Below are positions 1 to 5,859 of a stretch of DNA of 6,479 nt, piece by piece. Origin of the DNA: an uncultured Thermoleophilia bacterium (GTDB lineage Bacteria; Actinomycetota; Thermoleophilia; UBA2241); contig CAIXSE010000553.1 in NCBI GenBank assembly GCA_903921965.1, positions 1-6,479 on the forward strand, written 5' to 3'. The notes below the pieces were generated by a model. That model was not told where the DNA came from. It was given only the letters and a program-made list of their open reading frames with translations, and searched no databases. Positions within the stretch are counted from its first letter, which is position 1. Each line of letters opens with the position of its first letter. Made by a program: the position numbers and the translations under genes.

Positions 1-1
1 C

Positions 2-493
2 GTCGGCGGTCGCGAGGATGACCCCGCCGTCGCCGACGGCCCAGCCGTGGTACCTGTCCACGAACGTCACGGCGTTGAGGCCCGTGCCCGCGGCGGCGGC
101 CTGCCGCCAGGTGGCACCGCCGTCGGCGGTCGAGAGGATGATGCTGGTAGTGGTCTCGCCGCTCGCGGCCGGCGCCGCAGTGCCGACCGCCCAGCCGTGC
201 GTCGTGTCGACGAAGCTCAGGCCGTGCAGCGCGGCCGAGGTGCCGGAGGTCTGGGGCGCCCACGTCACACCGCCGTCGGCGGTGTGCATGATGGCGCCGT
301 CCGCCCCGGCCGCCCAGCCCTCGCTGCCGGCAAGCGCCACGGCGCGGAGCGGGGAGAGGTGCGGGACCGGAGTCTGCCACGTCCAGCCGCTGCCGGCGAC
401 GGGGGAGGCGGATGCAGCCGCCGGAAGAAGAAGCAGAGCCGCCGCGGCACCGAGCACCAGCACAGCCCGCAGTCCAGTCCACACCCGTCCCAT
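2..493 (-). CDS. Secreted Asp-box (Ycf48/BNR-like) beta-propeller, N-terminal part, cut by window edge
   Basis: The frame is open from an ATG at 493-491 to the left edge, giving 164 complete residues; the C-terminus lies outside the window. Residues 1-29 form a signal peptide: a short charged start (MGRVW), an Ala/Leu-rich core at about 8-24 and an A-S-A cleavage site before S30. Mature-domain repeats follow, each with an 'F-V-D-x-x-H-G-W-A-V-G' strand and an Asp box: HTADGGVTW (70-78), LSTADGGATW (120-129) and the start of a third (LATAD, 160-164). Spacing between the Asp-box aspartates is 51 then 40 residues. Such repeats form beta-propeller blades in the Ycf48/HCF136 and BNR families, where the Asp box is mainly structural and need not mean sialidase activity. 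The protein is therefore probably exported and may bind a ligand or partner, but its function is unknown. It is paralogous to the complete gene at 2531-3919 and divergent from the secreted-protein gene at 722. A weak AGGGG lies about 6 nt before the start. Confidence 0.85.
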   Translation of the reverse strand, partial: MGRVWTGLRAVLVLGAAAALLLLPAAASASPVAGSGWTWQTPVPHLSPLRAVALAGSEGWAAGADGAIMHTADGGVTWAPQTSGTSAALHGLSFVDTTHGWAVGTAAPAASGETTTSIILSTADGGATWRQAAAAGTGLNAVTFVDRYHGWAVGDGGVILATAD

Positions 494-721
494 ACCGAAC
501 CCCCTGATCGCCGGCAGACGCCGCTCATTCCTCCGTGCGCGCAGCATACAACGCGGCAGGCGCGCTGGATTCCCCGGCCCTGTGCTCCGCGCTCCCGCGA
601 ACTGGGGGACGCTGTCCCATACGGAGCGGGAACCCGCGCGTCGATGTCACAGGTGAGGAGAGAGAGGTCTCGCCGCCGGTGCCGCTTCGGCCGGGCGGCA
701 GAGCAGCACGAGGAGGTCGCC
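494..721. other. Divergent intergenic region between two secreted-protein genes
   Basis: These 228 bases separate two divergently transcribed genes and must carry both promoters. On the minus strand TATGCT (plus-strand 543-548) is a possible -10 about 50 nt before the ATG at 493, but no convincing -35 element stands at the right distance. No clear promoter can be picked for the plus-strand gene. Small dyads are present: GGGAC-GCT-GTCCC at 606-618, and GCTCCG (584-589) facing CGGAGC (622-627). No convincing gene or RNA is seen; open frames crossing the region lack ribosome binding sites and look like high-GC shadows. Confidence 0.5.
711..716 (+). promoter_or_regulatory. Ribosome binding site that fixes the GTG start at 722
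   Basis: AGGAGG lies 5 nt before the GTG at 722-724. The reading frame stays open far upstream, to about position 47, but only this start has a good ribosome binding site and is followed at once by a signal peptide. Confidence 0.8.
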
Positions 722-1114
722 GTGAAGAAGCTCGCACTGGCCGTCATGATCGCGTGCCTCGCGCTGACGCTGACCACCGGCGTCGCCCTGGGCGCCGCGA
801 AGAAGCCCGCGGCCGCGTTCCCCAACGGCGCGAAGATCACCGTGACCGCCGTGCCGCCCTTCTTCTACACGTTCTCGTGGACGGCCGCGACGGGCACGTT
901 CGACTCCTACCGGCTCGACCTCGTGAAGACGACCGCCCCCGCCGGCCCCGGCAGCATCAACGTCGGTCTGGCGACGAAGTACACCGTAGAGACGGTGGCC
1001 GGCGAGGGCTATCTGTACTGCCCGCCGGGCGACTACAAGGTGACCGTGAACGCGATGGGCGGATCCACGGTCCTTGCCAGCCTGGCGATCAAGGGGACGG
1101 TCAAGCTCAAGTAG
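722..1114 (+). CDS. Small secreted protein of unknown function, predicted beta-sandwich
   Basis: This is a 130-residue protein with a GTG start. Residues 1-26 are a clear signal peptide: K2-K3, a hydrophobic stretch from L4 to about L23, and an Ala-rich end (GVALGAA) before KKP. The mature part of about 104 residues is rich in Val, Thr, Gly and aromatic residues and reads as alternating beta strands (KITVTAVPPFFYTFSWTA, YRLDLVK, KYTVETV, DYKVTVNA, SLAIKGTVKLK). The spacing resembles a single fibronectin III-like or Ig-like domain, and the 'PPGDYKVTV' segment is typical of the last hairpin of such folds. I do not recognise the family. There is a single cysteine in the mature region, so no internal disulfide, and no lipobox or sorting signal, so it is probably released or attached through a partner. 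It is divergent from one propeller gene and followed by two hairpins, suggesting a single-gene transcript. Confidence 0.8.
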   Translation: MKKLALAVMIACLALTLTTGVALGAAKKPAAAFPNGAKITVTAVPPFFYTFSWTAATGTFDSYRLDLVKTTAPAGPGSINVGLATKYTVETVAGEGYLYCPPGDYKVTVNAMGGSTVLASLAIKGTVKLK

Positions 1115-1172
1115 GGGTGGCCGGGCCGGCGCCGGGTGCTCGCACCCTTCTTCCCGGCGCCGGCGGCACCCC
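1114..1172 (+). terminator. GC-rich hairpin after the small secreted protein gene
   Basis: A 12-bp perfect stem pairs 1125-1136 (GCCGGCGCCGGG) with 1153-1164 around a 16-nt loop. After a short internal loop it is extended by GGGGTG (1114-1119) pairing with CACCCC (1167-1172). It begins at the last base of the stop codon. There is no T-run, as is common for terminators in high-GC actinobacteria. Confidence 0.6.
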
Positions 1173-1180
1173 TTGGACGA

Positions 1181-1228
1181 GGCCCGCGCGGACGGCGTGT
1201 GACCGGAGAAGGTCCGCCCGCGCGGGCC
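1181..1228 (+). terminator. Second tandem hairpin
   Basis: An 11-bp perfect stem pairs GGCCCGCGCGG (1181-1191) with its complement at 1218-1228 around a 26-nt loop. It directly follows the first hairpin, so the two probably act together to insulate the PPK2 gene from upstream transcription. No T-run follows. Confidence 0.5.
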
Positions 1229-1305
1229 TCCGGCTGTCCCGGCGGCTGTCGCACGGCGTCCCCGGCGCCGGCCCTCCCGGCACTTCCCGCCCGGCACACG
1301 AGGAG

Positions 1306-1311
1306 TAGACT
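1306..1311 (+). promoter_or_regulatory. Possible -10 element of the PPK2 gene
   Basis: TAGACT fits the TANNNT form of actinobacterial -10 elements and would give a leader of about 40 nt. No good -35 hexamer is seen 16-19 nt upstream, so the call is tentative. A small hairpin (CCCCGG 1325-1330 with CCGGGG 1335-1340) lies in the resulting leader, just before the ribosome binding site AAGGGAG at 1347-1353. Confidence 0.35.
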
Positions 1312-1358
1312 CGCGTCACACACTCCCCGGGGGGCCGGGGCCGACGAAGGGAGACCTG

Positions 1359-2405
1359 ATGGCCGACCGTCGCGTCAAGCAGCTCCGCGCGTTCATCGAA
1401 CCGTTCCGTGTCCCGCCCGGCAAGAAGGTCGTCCTGTCGCGGGACTTCGACCCCTCGTACAAGGCCGACTTCCTCGACAAGGAAGAGGGCGAAGAGCTCC
1501 TGCAGCAGGGCGTCGAGCAGCTCAGCGAGTTCCAGGCCCGCCTCGCGGCACAGGACACGTACTCGGTCCTGATGTGCCTGCAGGCGCTCGACGCCGCCGG
1601 CAAGGACGGGACGATCCGTCACGTCATGAGCGGCGTGAACCCCCAGGGCGTCGAGGTGCACGGGTTCAAGGTCCCGTCGGCCGAGGAGCTCGACCACGAC
1701 TACCTCTGGCGCTACCAGAAGGCGCTGCCGCAGCGCGGCAACATCGGCATCTTCAACCGTTCCCACTACGAAGAGGTGCTCGTCGTCCGCGTGCACGAAG
1801 CGATCCTCGCCAACGAGAAGCTGCCCAAGGCGTCCCGCACGGCCGGCATCTGGGGCCGCCGCTACCGCGCCATCAACGACTGGGAGCGCCACCTCGCCGA
1901 GAACGGCTACAAGATCGTCAAGCTGTTCCTCAACCTCAGCAACGAGGAGCAGCGCCGGCGCTTCCTCTCGCGCATCGACGAGCCCGACAAGAACTGGAAG
2001 TTCTCGGCCGGCGATGCCCGGGAGCGCCGGTATTGGGACGCGTACCAGAAGGCGTTCAGCGAGATGCTCTCCGCGACCAGCACCGAGTGGGCGCCGTGGT
2101 ACGTCATCCCCGCCGACCACAAGTGGTTCGCGCGCATCGCCGCGGCCGCGGTCCTCATCGAGACCCTCATGACGATCGACCCGCAGTACCCGGTGCTCAC
2201 TCCGGAGGCCCTGGACGAGCTGCAGCAGGTCAAGAAGGAGCTCGAGGCCGAGGCGCCCGACGGGGTCGCCGCCGACCCGGTCGAGGAAGAGCTGGACAAG
2301 AAGGCCGCCCGCGAGGCGAAGGACAAGGAAGACGCGGCCGGCGACGACGACCCTCCGGCGAAGCACAAGAAGGACAAGAAGGGCGGCAAGAAGCGCAAGA
2401 AGTGA
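1359..2405 (+). CDS. ppk2: PPK2-family polyphosphate:nucleotide phosphotransferase with lysine-rich tail
   Basis: This 348-residue cytosolic enzyme should transfer phosphate from polyphosphate to nucleotides. The Walker A-type loop is at 76-84 (ALDAAGKDG, with D78 and K82), followed by TIRHVMSGVNPQG (85-97). The second PPK2 signature, IGIFNRSHYEEVLVVRVH, is at 129-146. The distal conserved block is at 241-257 (STEWAPWYVIPADHKWF). The pattern resembles the single-domain class III PPK2 group (Meiothermus ruber type), whose members phosphorylate AMP and ADP; substrate choice here is inferred from that likeness. The core ends near residue 290. Beyond it lies an unusual tail of about 55 residues: an acidic and lysine helical stretch, a D-D-D-P-P break (329-333), then an almost pure Lys/Arg end (335-348). 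The ATG start has AAGGGAG 5 nt upstream. The gene stands alone, between hairpins on both sides. Confidence 0.93.
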   Translation: MADRRVKQLRAFIEPFRVPPGKKVVLSRDFDPSYKADFLDKEEGEELLQQGVEQLSEFQARLAAQDTYSVLMCLQALDAAGKDGTIRHVMSGVNPQGVEVHGFKVPSAEELDHDYLWRYQKALPQRGNIGIFNRSHYEEVLVVRVHEAILANEKLPKASRTAGIWGRRYRAINDWERHLAENGYKIVKLFLNLSNEEQRRRFLSRIDEPDKNWKFSAGDARERRYWDAYQKAFSEMLSATSTEWAPWYVIPADHKWFARIAAAAVLIETLMTIDPQYPVLTPEALDELQQVKKELEAEAPDGVAADPVEEELDKKAAREAKDKEDAAGDDDPPAKHKKDKKGGKKRKK

Positions 2406-2423
2406 CGGCCGCGCTCCGCTGAA

Positions 2424-2447
2424 GGTGCGGGCGGGCCCGCCCGCACC
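2424..2447. terminator. Perfect 24-nt palindrome after the PPK2 gene
   Basis: The half-site GGTGCGGGCGGG (2424-2435) is followed immediately by its exact reverse complement (2436-2447). As RNA it would fold into a GC hairpin with a few central bases unpaired. It lies 19 nt after the stop codon and is the first of three symmetric elements in this convergent gap. Confidence 0.55.
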
Positions 2448-2452
2448 GCGAC

Positions 2453-2494
2453 GCACGAGGGCGGCGGGGCCTCCCGGCCCCGCCGCCCTCGTGC
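2453..2494. terminator. Strong bidirectional terminator hairpin between convergent genes
   Basis: A perfect 19-bp stem pairs 2453-2471 with 2476-2494 around a TCCC tetraloop (2472-2475). It lies between the PPK2 stop (2405) and the stop of the minus-strand propeller gene (2531), so it can serve both. No T-run is present on either strand. Confidence 0.75.
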
Positions 2495-2506
2495 CGCTTC
2501 GCCTCC

Positions 2507-2526
2507 GGGCCCGGGTACCCGGGCCC
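2507..2526. repeat. Perfect 20-nt palindrome near the end of the minus-strand gene
   Basis: GGGCCCGGGT (2507-2516) is followed by its reverse complement (2517-2526). It sits 4 nt beyond the stop codon of the minus-strand gene. It may be part of that gene's terminator or a symmetric protein-binding site. Confidence 0.55.
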
Positions 2527-2530
2527 CTCG

Positions 2531-3919
2531 TCACTTCACGATCAGGGCCTTGGGCGCCGCGCTCGCCTGCACGTCACCGGTGTAGTCGACGCAGGCCGCC
2601 CGCCACGTGTACCTGCCGGGCTGCAGCTTGACCTTGGCGCTGACGGAGGCCGCCTGCTCGGGCACCTGCCAACCGGCGTCGATGATCGCCTTGACGTGCT
2701 GCCTCGCGTCCCGGATCTCGATCTTGACCTGCACCCGCGGCACGCCCGGGTCGATGACGCGGAAGCGGAAGGTGGCCTTGACCCCGCGGCGCACCGTGAC
2801 GGCGTTGAGGGCGTACGTGTCGGGCAGGCCGGCCGGGACCAGGGCGGGACCGCCGGCATCGGAGGTCCGCAGCACGAGACCGAACTGGTACGCGACCCAC
2901 GCCTGCTGCGCACCGGTCGCCGTCACCGCGGCGGTCAGCGCGCCGGTACCGCTGTCCTGCTGCGCCCAGCTCTCGCCGCCGTCGGTGGTGTGCAGCACGA
3001 CGCCCCAGCTGCTATACCCCTTCCCCGCCGGGAAGATCGAGCCGGTCACCCAGCCGTTCTGCGTGTCGCTGAAGTGGATGTCCCAGAGCTGCGCCTGGGA
3101 GATCACGGTGAGCCGCTCCTTGTCCCAGGTCGCGCCGCCGTCGGTGGTGTGGAAGACCGTCTGGTCCTCACCCACGACCCAGCCCTCGGTGGCGCTCACG
3201 AAGCTGCAGTCGGTGACCACCATGTCGCTGTCGGGTGAGACGTCCTTCCACGTGGCGCCGCCGTCGGTCGTGGCGTAGCAGCGCCCGCCGTAGAACTCCT
3301 CGTTGCCCTGGCCGCCGCAGACCCAGCCGTGGGTCGCGTCCACGAAGCTGAGGCCGCTGAGCAGGACGTCGCTCGCGCCGGCGGCGGTGCGCGTCCAGTG
3401 CGCGCCGCCGTCGGTGGTCGAGTACACCGCACCGTCGTCGCCGGTGATGTAACCGGTGGCGGCCGTCGGGAACTGCACGCTCTCGAGCGCCGTGGTCGCC
3501 GTGAAGGCCGTCCTGGTCCACGTCTGGCCGCCGTCGGTGCTCGTCAGCAGCAGCGGTTCCTGCTTGTCGTTGCTGTAGTCGCCGCCCACGGCCCACGCGT
3601 GCTGCGCGTCGCTGAACGCGACGCCCGAGAGCTGGCCGAAGAGCTCGACCGGGGAGCCGCCGGTCCACGTGGCGCCGCCGTCGGTGGTGCGGTAGAGCGT
3701 CGGGACGAGCGGGGCCTTGCCCTCGTCGATGTCCACGCTGCCGCACAGGAGCCCGGTCCCGCCCGGCAGCATGCAGATGTCGGTGGACGAGTAGTTCGGC
3801 CCTTTCTCCGGCGCGTACGACGCCTGCCAGCCGCCGCCGCTCGCCAGGGCCGCTCCCGCGGCCGCCGCGGCCACGAGCAGCAGTGCCGCCAGTATCGTCA
3901 GGATCTGGGCTCGCCTCAT
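2531..3919 (-). CDS. Secreted seven-repeat Asp-box (Ycf48/BNR-like) beta-propeller with C-terminal beta domain
   Basis: This is a complete 462-residue protein. The ATG at 3919-3917 has AGGAGG 5 nt upstream. The frame stays open further upstream into cysH, but only this start leads straight into a signal peptide (MRRAQ, hydrophobic 6-25, cleavage near A26/S27). Asp boxes of the form T-T-D-G-G-x-x-W are at 78-85, 127-134, 168-175, 217-224, 258-265 and 311-318, with a degenerate seventh at 352-357 (TSDAGG). Most are preceded by a strand such as LSFVDATHGWVCGG. Seven repeats suit a closed seven-bladed propeller. Aspartate spacings alternate 49, 41, 49, 41, 53, 41. Residues about 370-462 form a separate beta-rich, Ig-like domain ending in QPGRYTWRAACVDYTG. 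C201 and C214 flank an insertion and could form a disulfide. Ycf48/HCF136 relatives assist photosystem II assembly, but no photosynthesis gene is present here and the repeats are widespread in exported bacterial proteins, so the function is unknown. There is no membrane anchor or sorting motif. Confidence 0.88.
   Translation of the reverse strand: MRRAQILTILAALLLVAAAAAGAALASGGGWQASYAPEKGPNYSSTDICMLPGGTGLLCGSVDIDEGKAPLVPTLYRTTDGGATWTGGSPVELFGQLSGVAFSDAQHAWAVGGDYSNDKQEPLLLTSTDGGQTWTRTAFTATTALESVQFPTAATGYITGDDGAVYSTTDGGAHWTRTAAGASDVLLSGLSFVDATHGWVCGGQGNEEFYGGRCYATTDGGATWKDVSPDSDMVVTDCSFVSATEGWVVGEDQTVFHTTDGGATWDKERLTVISQAQLWDIHFSDTQNGWVTGSIFPAGKGYSSWGVVLHTTDGGESWAQQDSGTGALTAAVTATGAQQAWVAYQFGLVLRTSDAGGPALVPAGLPDTYALNAVTVRRGVKATFRFRVIDPGVPRVQVKIEIRDARQHVKAIIDAGWQVPEQAASVSAKVKLQPGRYTWRAACVDYTGDVQASAAPKALIVK
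2975..3685. repeat. Six coding copies of a 12-nt core encoding the Asp boxes
   Basis: The plus-strand 12-mer GCCGCCGTCGGT recurs exactly at 2975-2986, 3134-3145, 3257-3268, 3404-3415, 3527-3538 and 3674-3685. On the minus strand it encodes the T-D-G-G core of each full Asp box. Five of the six copies continue for a few more bases with little change. The DNA identity reflects repeated propeller blades, kept by protein constraint or recent within-gene duplication and conversion. It is not a CRISPR or intergenic repeat. Confidence 0.85.
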
Positions 3920-3956
3920 GGGTCCCTCCTCCCGCGCGCGGCGCGGCTCCGTGTGC

Positions 3957-3993
3957 CGGCCGCGCGAGGCCCGCCACCCGCCCCGCGCGGCCG
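3957..3993. repeat. Inverted repeat in the leader region of the propeller gene
   Basis: CGGCCGCGCG (3957-3966) and its exact complement (3984-3993) are separated by 17 nt. The repeat starts 38 nt upstream of the minus-strand ATG and could fold in that gene's 5' leader. A second dyad, CGGCGCC (4018-4024) and GGCGCCG (4036-4042), lies further out. Chance pairing is easy in DNA this GC-rich, so a regulatory role is only possible. Confidence 0.35.
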
Positions 3994-4063
3994 CTCTGTC
4001 ACCTCCGTCGGCTGCGGCGGCGCCATTCTTGAGAGGGCGCCGTGGCGCCGCGCCGCGGCATCC

Positions 4064-4118
4064 CCTATTCCATGCGCATGTGTTATCCTGTATTTCACGA
4101 ATTTGCATTGAAATGATG
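4064..4118. promoter_or_regulatory. AT-rich promoter and operator island between the propeller gene and cysH
   Basis: This stretch of about 55 nt is markedly AT-rich against very GC-rich surroundings and lies in the only gap between two divergent genes, so it probably holds their promoters. TGTTATCCT (4081-4089) is an extended -10-like element (TGn followed by TATCCT) for cysH, without a clear -35. CATGCGCATG (4071-4080) is a perfect 10-nt palindrome just upstream of it. ATTTCA (4092-4097) and TGAAAT (4109-4114) form a perfect dyad separated by 11 nt, just downstream of the -10 candidate, where a repressor could act. No known riboswitch is recognised. The rest of the 244-nt gap holds only GC-rich inverted repeats. 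Confidence 0.5.
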
Positions 4119-4163
4119 GGTGGCGTGGCGCGCCCCCACTCGACCGACCCACGAGGAGACCCG

Positions 4164-4916
4164 ATGACCCAGCCCGAGACCGTCGCGACCATGCTCGCCG
4201 AGCTCGGCGACGCCCCCGCCGAGGCCGTCCTCGCCGACGCCGTCGCCCGCTTCCCCGGCTGCGTCGCCTTCGCCTCGTCGCTCGGCGCCGAGGACCAGGT
4301 GCTCACGCACATGATCGCCGAGGCCGGCCTCGACATCCCGATCTTCACGCTCGACACAGGACGCCTCTTCCCCGAGACCTACGACCTCATCGACCGCACC
4401 GCCAGGCACTACGGCCTGCGGATCAGCACCTTCTTCCCGGCCGCCGCCGAGGTCGAGAAGATGGTCGACAAGGACGGCGTGAACCTGTTCCGCGACAGCA
4501 TCGAGGCGCGCCACCGCTGCTGCGAAGTGCGCAAGATCATGCCCCTGCGCCGCGCCCAGCTCGAGCTCGACGCCTGGATCTGCGGGCTCCGCAGCGGCCA
4601 GGGCATGACGCGACAGAAGGTCGACATCGCCGAGTGGGACCAGCTCGCCGACATGGTGAAGATCAACCCGCTGGCCGCGTGGGACGAGGCCCGTGTGTGG
4701 GAGTACATCCACGCCCACGACGTGCCCTACAACCCGCTGCACGACCAGGGCTACCCGAGCATCGGCTGCGCGCCGTGCACGCGCGCCGTGGCCGAGGGCG
4801 AGGACTGGCGCGCCGGCCGTTGGTGGTGGGAGCTGCCCGAGCACCGCGAGTGCGGCCTGCACGACCGCGCGGCGCGCATCCCCGGGAGCGCGGCCGACTC
4901 GGCCGCGCGCGTCTGA
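4164..4916 (+). CDS. cysH: Assimilatory adenylylsulfate (APS) reductase, [4Fe-4S] type
   Basis: This 250-residue cytosolic enzyme should reduce APS to sulfite and AMP with a thiol donor such as thioredoxin. The nucleotide-binding PP-loop-like segment is SSLGAEDQV (38-46), with [11 protein letters not shown] at 63-73. The cluster ligands are C119-C120 (CCEVRK) and C202/C205 (GCAPC); this CC...CxxC set marks the APS-using, iron-sulfur branch rather than PAPS reductases such as E. coli Cys[13 protein letters not shown] (212-223) and the catalytic-cysteine tail HRECGLH (227-233, with C230) are intact, and the length is normal. The start at 4164 is chosen for GAGGAG at 4153-4158; in-frame ATGs at 4113 and 4116 lie in the promoter-like island and lack a binding site. 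It is first in an operon with cysD, 11 nt downstream. Confidence 0.95.
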   Translation: MTQPETVATMLAELGDAPAEAVLADAVARFPGCVAFASSLGAEDQVLTHMIAEAGLDIPIFTLDTGRLFPETYDLIDRTARHYGLRISTFFPAAAEVEKMVDKDGVNLFRDSIEARHRCCEVRKIMPLRRAQLELDAWICGLRSGQGMTRQKVDIAEWDQLADMVKINPLAAWDEARVWEYIHAHDVPYNPLHDQGYPSIGCAPCTRAVAEGEDWRAGRWWWELPEHRECGLHDRAARIPGSAADSAARV

Positions 4917-4921
4917 GGAGG
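4915..4921 (+). promoter_or_regulatory. Ribosome binding site of cysD overlapping the cysH stop
   Basis: GAGGAGG overlaps the TGA stop of cysH (4914-4916) and lies 6 nt before the GTG at 4928. This selects 4928 over the long upstream open frame and suggests translational coupling of cysD to cysH. Confidence 0.8.
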
Positions 4922-4927
4922 CCGCCG

Positions 4928-5809
4928 GTGAACCAGCTCGACACCCTGGAGGCCAAGAGCGTCCACATCCTGCGCGAGGCGTACCGCAGCCTCGGCAACG
5001 TGTGCATGCTCTGGTCGATCGGCAAAGACAGCACGGTGCTCCTGCACCTGGCGCGCAAGGCGTTCTTCGGCCACGTGCCCATCCCCCTCGTGCACATCGA
5101 CACGGCCTACAAGATGCCGGAGATGATCGAGTACCGCGACCGCCTGGCGCTGGAGTGGCGCCTCAACCTCGTCGTCGGGCAGAACCGCACGGCGCTGGCC
5201 GAGAAGGCCACTTTCCCCGACGGCAACGTCGACCGCATCCAGTGCTGCCGCAACCTCAAGACGCTGGCCCTGAAGCACACGCTCTCCGGCGAGTGGACGC
5301 GGCGGCGCATGGACCACACCCTCGGCCGCCTCGTGGACGACGAGGACCACACGCCGTACACGGGAGTCATCGTCGGCGTGCGCGCGGACGAAGAGGGCTC
5401 GCGTTCCAAGGAGCGGTACTTCTCCCCCCGGGACGTCGAGAACGACTGGAACGTCGACGACCAGCCGCCGGAGCTCTGGCGCTACTTCAAGACCGACTTC
5501 GAGCCGGGCACGCACGTGCGCGTGCACCCTCTGCTCGACTGGACCGAGCTCAACGTCTGGGAGTACATCGAGCGCGAGAGCATCCCCGTGACCTCGCTGT
5601 ACTTCGACGACGGCACCGGCCACCGCTGCCGTTCGCTGGGCTGCTGGCCGTGCACCACACCGGTCGAGTCCTCGGCGACCGACGTGGCCGAGATCATCGA
5701 GGAGCTGCGCACCGGCAAGTTCAGCAACATCGCCGAGCGCAGCGGCCGCGCCCAGGACAAGGACGACGGCGGCGGCCTCGAGTCGCTGCGCCGCGGGGGG
5801 TACATGTGA
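4928..5809 (+). CDS. cysD: Sulfate adenylyltransferase (ATP sulfurylase) subunit 2
   Basis: This 293-residue protein with a GTG start is close to the usual CysD length of about 300. It is the catalytic subunit that adenylates sulfate with ATP to give APS and pyrophosphate, working with the GTPase CysN. The PP-loop is SIGKDST (30-36). Further family segments are [17 protein letters not shown] (55-71), [20 protein letters not shown] (150-169), [14 protein letters not shown] (201-214) and the C-terminal [15 protein letters not shown] (270-284) ending in GGYM. Unlike E. coli or mycobacterial CysD as I recall them, it has C106-C107 (QCCRNLKT) and C239-x-x-C242 ([11 protein letters not shown]). This is the same CC...CxxC arrangement that binds the cluster in the neighbouring APS reductase, although the reductase's catalytic ECGLH tail is absent. 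I recall similar cysteines in clostridial CysD. The gene sits between cysH and cysN in one operon. Confidence 0.95.
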   Translation: MNQLDTLEAKSVHILREAYRSLGNVCMLWSIGKDSTVLLHLARKAFFGHVPIPLVHIDTAYKMPEMIEYRDRLALEWRLNLVVGQNRTALAEKATFPDGNVDRIQCCRNLKTLALKHTLSGEWTRRRMDHTLGRLVDDEDHTPYTGVIVGVRADEEGSRSKERYFSPRDVENDWNVDDQPPELWRYFKTDFEPGTHVRVHPLLDWTELNVWEYIERESIPVTSLYFDDGTGHRCRSLGCWPCTTPVESSATDVAEIIEELRTGKFSNIAERSGRAQDKDDGGGLESLRRGGYM

Positions 5810-5859
5810 GCGGTGACACGACAGAGCACCGCTCCACGCCCCGCCTACGGAGGGAATCG

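Noticed and set aside
47..721. Upstream extension of the small secreted protein frame (starts before 722)
   Set aside because: The extension overlaps the oppositely oriented propeller gene, is low-complexity and has no ribosome binding site; it would also bury the signal peptide starting at 722.
1107..2534. A 475-residue open frame on the minus strand opposite PPK2
   Set aside because: It is an antisense shadow of a clear PPK2 gene; its translation is an Arg/Leu/Val/Asp-rich low-complexity string with no recognisable domain, as expected in high-GC DNA.
2975..3685. Regularly spaced 12-nt repeats as a CRISPR-like array
   Set aside because: The repeats are in frame within a coding sequence, encode the Asp-box core of each blade, and the intervals are coding sequence of uneven length with related content.
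2531..3919. Sialidase or photosystem II assembly function for the propeller
   Set aside because: Asp boxes are structural and occur in many unrelated propellers; sialidase catalytic residues cannot be identified and there are no photosynthesis genes nearby.
3920..4357. N-terminal extension of the minus-strand propeller into cysH
   Set aside because: The added residues are antisense to cysH and the promoter region; a signal peptide with a strong AGGAGG begins at 3919.
4164..4916. PAPS reductase or dissimilatory AprAB assignment
   Set aside because: The CC...CxxC cysteines and the PP-loop fold indicate assimilatory APS reductase; AprAB is an unrelated flavin and ferredoxin-type pair.
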